The notes under the pieces were generated by a model. It was not told the DNA's origin, did not search any database, and saw nothing but the letters and a program-made list of their open reading frames with translations. This document shows positions 12,951-23,332 of a stretch of 64,000 bases of DNA, one piece after another. The translations under genes and the position numbers were made by a program. Where the stretch lies: assembly GCA_037013495.1 (NCBI GenBank), contig CM072809.1:5851001-5915000 (forward strand), written 5' to 3'. The stretch comes from Hippophae tibetana. Taxonomy: Eukaryota; Streptophyta; Magnoliopsida; Rosales; Elaeagnaceae. Numbering within the stretch: the stretch's first letter is position 1; each line of letters opens with the position of its first letter.

Positions 12951-13916
12951 GTTAACTTCAACTAGACCTTGTTCTCACTCTCACATATGCTTTTCATTTA
13001 GATTGTCACCGCTACCTTGTATATAAGGTGTCAAGTCTGGGAAAGTGGCACACCAAAACTGAGTGACACTTAATTAGATGGCTACTGTGAGATGAGCTCA
13101 CACTCAACTTCAACTGTGACATATGCTTTTTCATTTAGATTGTCACCGGCTCACCGCTACCTCCTTTTTTTTCTTTTTTTGAGAAAGTTAATTTCATTAC
13201 TGAAAAAAAATATAACCAAAAAAAAAAAAAACTGAAAACTGTAAAACAAACGGATGTAACCTCATGCTAGCTGCTGGTATATACAATGTATTTTAATACA
13301 TCAAGAGAAGTGCTTCTCCTTCTCATATCGAAGACTGCTCTACTTGTATATCTGCAAACTGCAACTAAGACTAAAAAAGGTTGAAATAAGTTGAATTGAA
13401 TGACATTGGTTGGTTATCATAATCATAAAATTAGACAATAATTTAAGTTGACTATAATAATGAAAAGTTTTAAACCCAACAAAGAGTATCTGTAAAAAAG
13501 TTCCTAGATTGAAGTGATTGAATTCAAGAGCGTTTAGATTCGCTACAACTTTTTCGAGTAGATCAAGCAGAGTATAAATCTTTTACTAATACTTAACTGC
13601 TTCAGGAAACATACTCATTTTTGCAAAAATGAACTTCCAACTGCTATATATATATGCCTTGTAAAAAAAGAACAGTACTTCATCACTATAAAGAATTTGT
13701 ACATAAATTATATTATGCTTCTTCCTTGTAGATGAAAAAAGAGATACAAATTACATCTATCAGTATAAAGTACTAAAAAGACTTTTCTATGAGAATCCAA
13801 CCTCAACTAATACCCGTCCGGTCACTCGGACTTGTAACAGTTACGCTGTAGAGGTATTAGCATACATTAGATCATATTGAAAACTCAGTTACATTATTAA
13901 GGAAAAGCAAGAAGGC
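12951..13916. other. Intergenic, with a short direct duplication
   Basis: About 45-50 bp around 12978-13019 (core CATATGCTTTTCATTTAG, then ATTGTCACCG) recurs with small changes at 13119-13163, roughly 140 bp away. It lies upstream of the minus-strand LEA-like relic. The stretch from about 13300 to 13916 is downstream of the receptor-kinase stop and would hold its 3' UTR. A polyadenylation site cannot be fixed by eye. Confidence 0.5.
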
Positions 13917-16900
13917 TCATTGTTGAGCATTCTCATATCCAACACTGTCAAGCCATGATACAACATCTTCAATGATCGGTCTCTGTCTTGGATTCTGGTC
14001 TAGGCACTTACATGCAATGCCAAGCAAATCTAGAACCTGTTTCTTATGATCCTTGCTCCAAATTGATGAATCTATAATCTCCTCCTCTCTCTGTTCAGAT
14101 CTCATCTGAAATACCCAAGACACCAAATCTCTGCAGTTTTTGCCTTTGCAAACTTCAACAGGCCTCTTGCCTGTAAGAAGCTCGAGAAGAACAACACCAA
14201 AACTGTAAACATCACCCCTGAATGTTGCTGTCAATGTTTGACTATATTCTGGTGGAATATAACCCAATGTACCAACCAAATCTGTTGTGACATGAGTGTC
14301 GTATGGACGAAGAAGCCTTGAAAGACCAAAATCAGCTAAATGAGCCTCAAATCTTTCATCCAACAATATGTTGCTGGACTTTATGTCTCGGTGGACTATA
14401 TTAGGCTGGCAACCTTTATGTAAGTAAGCTAATCCACGAGCAGCACCTTGAGCTATCTTGAGTCTTACATCCCAATTCAGAGATGAACTCTCATCAGCAA
14501 TCTCATGCAGCCAATAATCCAAGCTACCGTTCTCCATGAAAGAATAAATCAACAACCTGTCATTACCATGTTGACAATAGCCTTGCAGAGACACAAGGTT
14601 CTTGTGTTGAGCTCTAGAGAGAGCTTCTACTTCAGCTTGGAACTCGCGTTCCACCTGACCACAATCACCGGAGAGTCTCTTGATTGCAGCTTTGGTGCCA
14701 TTTGAAAGGTTAGCTTTGTAAACTAAACCAAATCCACCACAACCAATTATGTTGGCTTGGTTGAAATTATTTGTAGATTTCAACAATTCAGTAACAGTTA
14801 GATCCTTGCATTCAGAATTCTGAAAAAGCACCAATTTTGAAGATGCAAGTGCTTCAGATAATCTGTGTGGCCTACTGAATTCCACATCAAAATCATCAAC
14901 TGGAATCTCCACTTCCCCCCTTGACATTTTAAGTAGACCAATCGCAAGAAGCAATGCAATCCCAACCCCTACACAGATCGTAATCAAAAGGATGCTGCTT
15001 CGACCAAATCTACTATTTGAGCCAGATGGGAAAATAGGCCTAGGCCCTTCACTGCCAGTAACATCACATGGAGAATCAATTTCTCCACAAAGTCCTGGGT
15101 TACCCTCAAAGCTTGTGCTAGGAAAGCTTGAGAATTGTCCTGCCTTCGGAACTTCTCCTTCCAAGCGATTATATGCCACATTGAACTTTGATAAGAATGT
15201 GAGTTTCGCAAATGATGGAGGGATGGAACCATGTAGATCATTGCATGACAAATCTAATGTTTCCAAGTTTTCCATCTCTGAAATAGAGATAGGAATAGTT
15301 CCAGATATGTTGTTCCGGCTCAAATCTAAAACATGTAGCTGTCTCAGCTGCCCAATTTCAGGCCAAATCGTTCCATTTATTCTGTTATTACTCAACAGAA
15401 TTGATGGAGGAAAACTTGATGCTTGGTTGTACTGCAGACCACTAGCACTCTGATTCCGCTTTACGTATAGTGGAATTCCAGCAGAAGCAGTGAGATTTAA
15501 TGAACTACAGTTAAAAGAAATGAGGCTTTTTAACTCTGTCAAACTTCTTGGAATTTCTCCTACCAGAGAGTTATTCGAAAAATCCAAGTAAAATAAGTTT
15601 TCCATCTGACCTAGCCATGGAGGTATACTTCCATCCAAGTGATTCCATGACAAATCTAAGACTATTAGCTTCTTGCACTTCAATAGCCAAACTGGTATTT
15701 GACCCTTAAGAGCACAGTTACCCATTGCCAACACCATTAAGCTATCAAATCCACTAAGATTTTTTGGGATTTCCTCCCCAATAAAATTCTTAGTAAGGAT
15801 AAGAGATGTCAAGTTTTTGCATTGCTGCAGCACAGAAAGTGCCCCATATAAGTTCACAAAACTGTTGTTTGACAATGAGAGAGACAAAAGCGATGTAAGA
15901 TTTGCAAATTCTTCAGGGATTGTACCACTTAGTTCATTCTTGGCAAGGCTTAAAGTTTTTAACTCACCGCAATTAGACAGGGATTTTGGAAGAGGGCCAG
16001 AAAAATGATTAGTAGCAAGATCAAGAGTACACAGATTAGGTAATTCAGTGAAATTCAGATCGATGTGACCACTTAGAGAATTGTTTCTTAGATCAAGCAC
16101 GCATAGTTTTGAACATAGTGTCAGAGTTGGAGGCAAAGGCCCGGATAACAAATTTGAATGTGCAACTAACTGTTCTAATTGTGTAAGGTTACCAAACACA
16201 TTGGGAAGTTTACCAATAAATCTATTTCCAAAAATGATTAAGGTCTTAAGGCTTGAGAGCTTACTCAAATTTTCACTGAGCTGTCCAGAAAAATTGTTTC
16301 CAGAAACTGAAAGTTGCTCCAAAGCCGACATTGAGTATAAAGAATCTGGTAAATGGCCTGAAAATAGATTGTAGTCAGTGTGAAGCCGCTTGATAGATGC
16401 ATTGCAATTCTGTAAACCTTCAAGACCACCAGCCAGGCGGTTCGAAGATATATCAAGAATCTGTATAACATTAGATGAATTGCAAAAGCTCGAATTAAGC
16501 CAACCATTAAACAAATTGTCGCTTATGTTGAACACAACAAGATATGCAAATCCTCCCAACTCAGACAAGCTTCCATTGAATAAATTGCTCGAAATATTCA
16601 ATACTCTAATTGACTTCAAACTCACAATCACTGAAGAAACTGGCCCTGACAGTATGTTGTGGCTCATATCAAGAACTTCTAGCTGCTTCAAGTTGGACAA
16701 ATCAGCAGGCAATCCACCTTCAAGATGATTGTGTGAGAGATCAAGCAATTTGAGCCTACCCAATCGACCCAGTGAACTAGATATGGTTCCTTTAAGACCC
16801 ACATTGGGCAAAGCTAACTTGGTCACTCTGCTAGCAATAGACCCCTCATCTACATCATCACAGACAACGCCATACCAAAGGCAGCAAATGGATTCCTCGG

Positions 16901-17075
16901 TCCATGCTCTGATAATGGACCCATTTGTGAGATTTCCAGCAAACTCCTTCAGTGCCCTCGCATCACTTGGATGACAGGGTATAGCTGAAGAATTAAGAGC
17001 CAAAGATGAACAAGCCAAGCAAGCCAAAAGTACCAATTTGAGGAATTCCATTGGAGCAAAGCCACAAGCCACCAT
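13917..17075 (-). CDS. PSKR2: Phytosulfokine receptor 2-like LRR receptor kinase
   Basis: An intronless gene for a 1052-residue plasma-membrane receptor kinase of the LRR-X class, closely resembling PSKR2 (1036 residues in Arabidopsis as I recall it), which perceives the sulfated peptide phytosulfokine. Residues 1-27 form a signal peptide. A CCxWxGVVC N-terminal cap and about twenty LRRs follow. An island near residues 519-554 (with [16 protein letters not shown] just after) matches the ligand-binding insertion of PSK receptors. One membrane helix lies at about 695-715. The kinase has the glycine loop GCGGFG (778-783), Lys799, HRD (895-897), DFG (915-917) and [10 protein letters not shown], so it should be catalytically active. 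I chose the ATG at 17073-17075. The frame is open further upstream but has no ATG, and a second ATG at 17049-17051 ([10 protein letters not shown]) would also keep the signal peptide. The identity is secure, and the exact start is slightly less so. Confidence 0.95.
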   Translation of the reverse strand: MVACGFAPMEFLKLVLLACLACSSLALNSSAIPCHPSDARALKEFAGNLTNGSIIRAWTEESICCLWYGVVCDDVDEGSIASRVTKLALPNVGLKGTISSSLGRLGRLKLLDLSHNHLEGGLPADLSNLKQLEVLDMSHNILSGPVSSVIVSLKSIRVLNISSNLFNGSLSELGGFAYLVVFNISDNLFNGWLNSSFCNSSNVIQILDISSNRLAGGLEGLQNCNASIKRLHTDYNLFSGHLPDSLYSMSALEQLSVSGNNFSGQLSENLSKLSSLKTLIIFGNRFIGKLPNVFGNLTQLEQLVAHSNLLSGPLPPTLTLCSKLCVLDLRNNSLSGHIDLNFTELPNLCTLDLATNHFSGPLPKSLSNCGELKTLSLAKNELSGTIPEEFANLTSLLSLSLSNNSFVNLYGALSVLQQCKNLTSLILTKNFIGEEIPKNLSGFDSLMVLAMGNCALKGQIPVWLLKCKKLIVLDLSWNHLDGSIPPWLGQMENLFYLDFSNNSLVGEIPRSLTELKSLISFNCSSLNLTASAGIPLYVKRNQSASGLQYNQASSFPPSILLSNNRINGTIWPEIGQLRQLHVLDLSRNNISGTIPISISEMENLETLDLSCNDLHGSIPPSFAKLTFLSKFNVAYNRLEGEVPKAGQFSSFPSTSFEGNPGLCGEIDSPCDVTGSEGPRPIFPSGSNSRFGRSSILLITICVGVGIALLLAIGLLKMSRGEVEIPVDDFDVEFSRPHRLSEALASSKLVLFQNSECKDLTVTELLKSTNNFNQANIIGCGGFGLVYKANLSNGTKAAIKRLSGDCGQVEREFQAEVEALSRAQHKNLVSLQGYCQHGNDRLLIYSFMENGSLDYWLHEIADESSSLNWDVRLKIAQGAARGLAYLHKGCQPNIVHRDIKSSNILLDERFEAHLADFGLSRLLRPYDTHVTTDLVGTLGYIPPEYSQTLTATFRGDVYSFGVVLLELLTGKRPVEVCKGKNCRDLVSWVFQMRSEQREEEIIDSSIWSKDHKKQVLDLLGIACKCLDQNPRQRPIIEDVVSWLDSVGYENAQQ

Positions 17076-18960
17076 TACTGAATCCACAGAAGATGCCAAC
17101 TCAACTCAAGAGCAACACTCCAAATGAAGAAATTTTCACTCCCCAACTTGTAGTTTACAAATGAAGCAACAATTACTAGTAAAAGCAATTAGATCACTGA
17201 TCCCCAGTTTAAACAGATCCCAAGACCGTAAATCAAGAAGCCCAGAAACCCATTTCAATCTGAAAGTTATAAGCAAACGGTATACCAAATGGAAAAAGAA
17301 TACGCCCAAAAGAAGCAATTAAATACCCAAATACCAAGACACCTCAATAGCCACAAAGGTCCAACTAACAACAACTTGCAAGTGAAGCAATTAACGTGAC
17401 CATCCAAAAAAGTGAAGCAATAATGAGCACTAGTAAAACCACTAAGATACGTCCAGTCTCCACCCAAAATCAAAACCCTTGATTACTAAACATGAAAACC
17501 CAAAACCCTAATTTGTTGAATGGGAAGATAGAGAAACACCCAAAAATACAGAGAGAGCAAAAGAAAAATAACAAAGACTAAAACTTTACATAGCCTGCTG
17601 AACCCAGGATTCAATACCCAACAGACTACCAATCACCATCCCTTGCGGTTGACGCAAGAGTTCCCCGTGAAGTTAAAATTAATATTTGGCAAAGATCTCT
17701 GATTTCAAAACAAATGGCTTTTTCTCTGATTTCAAAACAAGACGCCTCTGTTTCTCTCCATAATTTTAAGCCAAAACAGAAACGACAGAATCTAAAAGAA
17801 AAAAAAAAGAATCTAGAAAGAGGGGGGGCAGATATTTCAAATCAAAGGAACAGTGAACTCAGCAAAGACAATAGAAAACAAAATACAAATCAAAGGAATA
17901 GCGAAGACGAAATACACTTCCTTGAGGCAGTAACGAAGTAAAGAAAAGAAACTTCTTTCTCTTCCTTGAGAGAATCTTTCTTTTATTGGAGAACCCAATT
18001 AAACACAAGTGTTTAGAAATTGAAACATAAAAGAGCTGACTTTTGAAGCAAAATCTTATTTTGGCTTTTTCATTACCACTGTTTACAGGCTCACATTCTG
18101 ATTTGTCAATACCTAATCACCTATATTTGTCCTTTTTTGTCTTGTTCTCTCTCTCTATTCTCTTTTTAATTACATTAAAATAATAACAATAATTAATTTT
18201 GCTAATTTTATAATAATAAAGTATAAACTATATTTTCTATTCTTATAATTAATTATATTATTTTTTTAATTTTTATATAAAATATTTAATTATTTATTTA
18301 ACTGATACGTTTTTAATCTCTCAAAAATATATATTTTGAAGATATTAAATATTATGTGCCGCATTTCAATTAACTCATTATATTAATATAATAAGCTGAA
18401 TTTCTATTAGAAAAATTCTATATAATATTACCAGTAAATATAATAAAACTCAAATAATTATATTTAATAAAAATATAATACGATATATAAAAATATTTTT
18501 ATATCATCCACTTAAAGTGTAATTAATTAATTTTGTATGGGTGGGGTAGTTTGCATGATTTTTCGGTGCGGTCTTATGGCATGAGAAGACTACAAAGATT
18601 TCGCAGTATCACGTTCCCACGATCACATTATGCGCGTGAGTTTTATGTGTTTTGAAACAACCGGCAACAACTAATAAGATTTGAGCTTTTATTGACGCTC
18701 TTTAATGGCGCTTGGTGAATTGAACTATCCAAGTGGAAAAGAAAGTGTATAGAGTCAAAGAGAGTAAAGTGATGGGGCACCATAAATTACCGGATATAGC
18801 CGATTAAAACAAGTGGTTTTAGGCGGACGTCACGGGTGAATGCCGACGGTAAAATCTGTTTTCTTCTAAGCCACCGGTTTGTCGGGTCAACTACCCAGCC
18901 TGCTCTCACGTGTAAACTTACCAAATCCACTCCTTCTTTCTATTTTAAAATGGAGGTTTT
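17076..18960 (-). promoter_or_regulatory. Leader and upstream region of the receptor kinase
   Basis: Upstream of the start on the minus strand, 17080-18060 is purine-rich and less AT-biased, and probably contains the 5' UTR. A possible 5'-UTR intron donor (TATGTAAAG) lies near 17585-17595 with candidate AG acceptors near 17100-17120. Both are guesses. 18130-18540 is AT-rich. 18540-18960 is a more GC-rich island with GACGTCAC at 18826-18833 and CACGTG at 18907-18912, cores bound by plant bZIP factors. Whether this island serves this gene is unknown. Confidence 0.4.
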
Positions 18961-19797
18961 TGTTTGGATTAAATACAAGTTGATTATAAAAACAGAATAA
19001 AAGAAAACTAATAAAATTTAATTTAAAGTCTTTATTATATTGAGTTGCTACCCAGTCTTTATTTAATTTAAAATTTAAAGTCTGAGACATTGAGTTGCTA
19101 AAAAACTATTATATCATTAATGTTCGATTATATTTAAAAATATATTATTAAATTATTGTATTTATTTTATTAATATTATTAAATATATTTTTTCTTTTAT
19201 TCCGCATATCTCATAATTTTTTTATTTATATTATTATATTAATCTCTATCTCACAAATACTATTATAAATTATTATTTTATTAAAATAATGATATAAATT
19301 AAACTTTTTATTAGAGTTGATATATACGAAACTAAAAATAATTGATTATATAAATAAAATAAATATAAATAATTTATTTTTATAATTTACACTGATTGTT
19401 ATATAATGTGTTAAAAAAACAAATCATTGGAAAATTGAATAAAAGTTATGCTAATAGATATAGATGGTAAAAGCAAGGAAAGCTTTTTCCTCGTTTAATT
19501 TTAAATCTTATTTGTTAATATTTATTTAAATACAGACTTAAAAGAAAAAAAAAATTGTAAACATCGTATTACCCTTCTTTTTTTAAGCAAATGATAAAGA
19601 ATATATGACTTAATAAATCATACTGTTAAATTAATAAATTAAGATTATTATACCATTCATCGAGTAATTACGTAGATATTTTCTTTATTTTTTAATAAGG
19701 ATTCACTGAGAGAGATGATACAGATGAAAATGCTCAGAGTCATCCTCACATTCGGGTATTATTAGACTTTCTAATAGTAAAGTTTTATAATGTAAGT
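18961..19797. other. AT-rich intergenic DNA, nothing recognised
   Basis: There is a short internal echo of a TTTAAAGTCT...TTGAGTTGCTA motif at about 19020-19100. No gene is seen. Confidence 0.5.
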
Positions 19798-22289
19798 AGG
19801 GGTGTTAAAAAAATATCATATCTTGTTAAAAAAAAATACCATAATTAATCTAACTCAATATTTTTGTTTTTAAAATTTTATTAGTTTATATTGGTTATTT
19901 ATTTATAAGAATCAATTAATATTGAATTTATTCGATTTTAAATTCTTTAAAAGTACTAAAAATGGAAACAATTCAATTTAATTATTTTTTATTTTTATAT
20001 TATATACATAATTTTCAGAAACTTTTTTTTTGCCATTAACTCTCAACCACTTGAAAGAGAACATTTCTATCGTGTATCCTCTAAAATTTAATTCCCTCTC
20101 CCTCACACTCTGTCAGCTTCCTTGATCTCCAGCATTGATCTCCGACGTTGATCCCCAACCAGCAACTTCTTGCTTCAATCTCCAGCCACTCCAGTATTTG
20201 TATCCAAGCATTCCATCGTTTGTGTCCAATCACTCCAAAATCGATCTCCGACCACTTTCAACTTTGATCTGTAACCACAAGTTTATGTGACATTTGAGTC
20301 AAAGTATATTTAGTGATTAAGCTTTGTTTTTAATTTTGACTTGCTAATTTCACACATACACGTAATGTAACTCCAATGCTATCACTATTATATTATGTAA
20401 TTAAAATGAAGTATATGAAACCATGACTATATATAGTAACTATATAAGCCAGATTGCAAATTAGACAAGTAGATTTTGTGATTGAAAGGTAGTGGAATAT
20501 AATGCATGTATATATGATATTAATATAACAATATAGTATCATTCCTTCAATCCTATATTTTATATGCTCCAGCATTTAACAAAAACGTACGAGAAATAAA
20601 ACACATATAATTTAAAGTTAATTAAACAGCTCAGACTCAAAAATAAGGGCATCGCCTTCAAGCTTTTTCAAATCATCCTTACAACTTATTACAACTCTTT
20701 AAACACGTACTCAAAATATTTACATTATATAATATTATAAGTGAATAACAATTACAATGTTTTTTTCTCGTTCTATGTATACACGATTACTAATCATCAA
20801 AAATTGAAATCCTCGTTAGTACCCACCATAGATCTATGTGAACAATACTGCTCAAAAACCACAATTAGGGTAGAAATCAATTCGTTCTTGATGCAATCTA
20901 AGCATCGCTTAAGCAAGTATGTATTTATCCAACAAATCTTAACTCAGCTAACAAATAACAACAAAATATTGACACAACAATATAAAACATTTCAAGAAGA
21001 ATTAATTTGGTTTTTATTTTTATGCTTTCACATCACTCTTGTTTCTTTCTTTTGTCTCTATACTCTGTTTTAGTTTCTAAAATAATTTAAATTAATATAT
21101 ATTAAGCAATGATCTCTTTGTTTATTAGTAATGTATATTCTTGATAAATGACTTTATGGATTCTACTACTACTCCAATGAATATTAAGATCATATGTAAT
21201 TAAGAAGATACATCACGATCACTTTTTCAAGAGATATTATTACAAACTCAACCAATACCTATTGAAAATAATTTACCACTAAAAACGCCAACAATAATAT
21301 CACAAAAGAACAAGCCTAGAAGGGTGCCATCTGATATATGGAAACACTTCAACCTCTTGATTCTAAACATAAAGAGTTCTTATAATTATCATAAGAGAGA
21401 GTATTGCACAGACAGTAATAAGAATGTTAGTTTAACTTGTCGGAAATATTTGAAGATTTGTCCCAATTATAAAAATGATAATGGTACTAAGAAATGAAAA
21501 ACTTCAAATTTTCAAGTTGATAAAGATGGTACTAATAGCAAACTAATTTCTTGGAGTTTTGATCATTAAGCATTACAAAGACTTTAACTTGAATGGATTT
21601 CCATTTAATTTTGTTGAAAACATTTATTTTAAACAATTATGTGAAATTGATATGCCTAAAATTCAAATATCATCTCGTACTATAATTGCTCGAGATGTTT
21701 ATGAGATTTTCTTAGAGGAAAAGTAAGCGTTAAGGTTTCTATCACTATTGATTTGTGGACTTCTTGCCAAAATATCAACTATATGTGTATAATTGCTCTT
21801 TATGTAGATGATGATTGGAAATTGCATAAAGTAATTATATACCTTGACCCTATTTTAAATCATAAAGGGGCTACAATGCACGATTGAGGTATTGGAGGTG
21901 TTTTTATATGATTGTTGACAATGCAAGCTCAAATGCCACTATTAGGGGTGTCCATGATCCGGTCCAGTCTGGTTTTGAGTAAACAAAATTTAACTAAATC
22001 GGACCGAACCGTTTGGTTAATAGTTTTCAACGATTTGGTTAATAATATATAAATATGATACAATCTAATCAGTAAAATGATTGGTGAATTTTGTTTTCAC
22101 AAATAGATGAAATTCATTACCTTGCACATTTCATTTAATTCATATGCAACATAAAATAAATGATTTCTAACTGTTTGATAAACTTCAAACATTAGCATAC
22201 TCACCATATCCATAGGTTTTGCATCACAGACTAAGAAGAGAAAGCCTAAGATAAACAAAAAATAGGAATAATGAGAATTGCATATCTGC

Positions 22290-22710
22290 ATAACATGAGA
22301 GAGTAGAAAGGTAAGAAGATGCTAGATCTTGTCAAACTCTGTTTGTGATAGAATGGAACCAACTTGCCTACTAGTTCATTAGCGAATAGCCCCAACAAAC
22401 CCAAATAAAGAGCTGCATCTCCCACCTATAAAAAAAATGAAAAAGAATAAAGGGAAAAATTAAGGTTTCCAACTTCTCTGTAGATTCATAATGATAAATA
22501 TCAAAGAGAAGACAATGCAAATAAGTTATTTATTATAAGGATTAAGGATTGGTTCGTAGAGTAAAATAAGGATCACATTACATATTTTTCAGCAAAGAAT
22601 CATCTGTCTCCTGGTAATGTATGTTTCCAATCAAGCCTACACGGGTAACCAGAGTTTGAGGAGTGATTTCCAGAATTCTAACAGTAGATGCTAGTATGTT
22701 ATCAACTATC
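22290..22710 (-). pseudogene. Two more exon-like fragments, source unknown
   Basis: On the minus strand, about 22710-22577 reads IVDNILASTVRILEITPQ, then TLVTRVGLIGNIHYQE, up to a GT donor. From 22425, after a TTTTATAG acceptor, it reads VGDAALYLGLLGLFANELVG, then KLVPFYHKQSLTRSS, for about 45 codons. Splice signals and open coding sense support real exons. I do not recognise the protein. They may belong to the same hydrolase gene or to a second captured gene. Confidence 0.5.
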
Positions 22711-22779
22711 CCTTTTTAACCCCAAATTTAAATTCCTAAACTACACCATGAAAACAACATACGTACATTAAAAGAATTA

Positions 22780-23332
22780 AAAAATGTCTGAACTTTTGTG
22801 AAGCTATCAAAGCCAGAAGGCCTCTGTTATCGTGGCCAACAAATATTATTGAAGAAAACCCCATCTCAGAGCAAAAAGAAAGAAGCAGGTCAACCTAAAA
22901 ATATGAGAAAAATTAAAAAATAATAACTAAAAATTTACACACTAGAAAAAAGTAGTAATATGATACAAATGGAAAGACGATTGTATTTTCACTACAGCTA
23001 AAAACAGCCACCATAAGACAAGATACAATTGTAAGCCAACATTGCATATAACTCGCTAACATCTCCTACAATGACTACATACCATAAGCATAAAGAGGAA
23101 CAACTCATTGGCTCATATAAATGAGTGTCTTGCTTGTCTCTAGTTTATTGCTGTTACAGACCAATATTTAGCATCAAACTCATTGGTAAGATAAAGCCTT
23201 CGAAAGGAGATAAGAAATAAATACTTGACTTTCAAGTTGGTAAGGGTTAGGCAATTCATTTTCTTCTCATTCCTCCTTATGAGGCCTTGAAGTTTGCCCC
23301 CAATCAGGTCAATCAAAAGTAGCCACAACACA
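22780..23332 (-). pseudogene. Captured fragment of an alpha/beta-hydrolase gene
   Basis: Two consecutive exons of a plant alpha/beta-hydrolase fold protein survive on the minus strand. Exon A (23332-23225) reads SCVVATFD, stop, PDWGQTSRPHKEE, stop, KENELPNPYQLESQ and ends at a GT donor. Exon B starts at 22894 after a TTTTTAG acceptor and reads VDLLLSFCSEMGFSSIIFVGHDNRGLLALIAS. These match the family's strand-turn-strand around a GHDxGG nucleophile elbow, where the active-site region is normally built. The intron between them is retained, so the capture was of genomic DNA and not of a cDNA. Two in-frame stops and the missing remainder of the gene make it a pseudogene fragment. The donor gene should lie elsewhere in the genome. 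Confidence 0.8.

Noticed and set aside
14505-16974. Several plus-strand open frames across the receptor kinase
   Set aside because: They are antisense shadows of the PSKR2 coding sequence.
20393-21073. Short open frames in the 5' part of the hAT
   Set aside because: Low-complexity AT-rich translation with no domain. Probably transposon leader or intron sequence.
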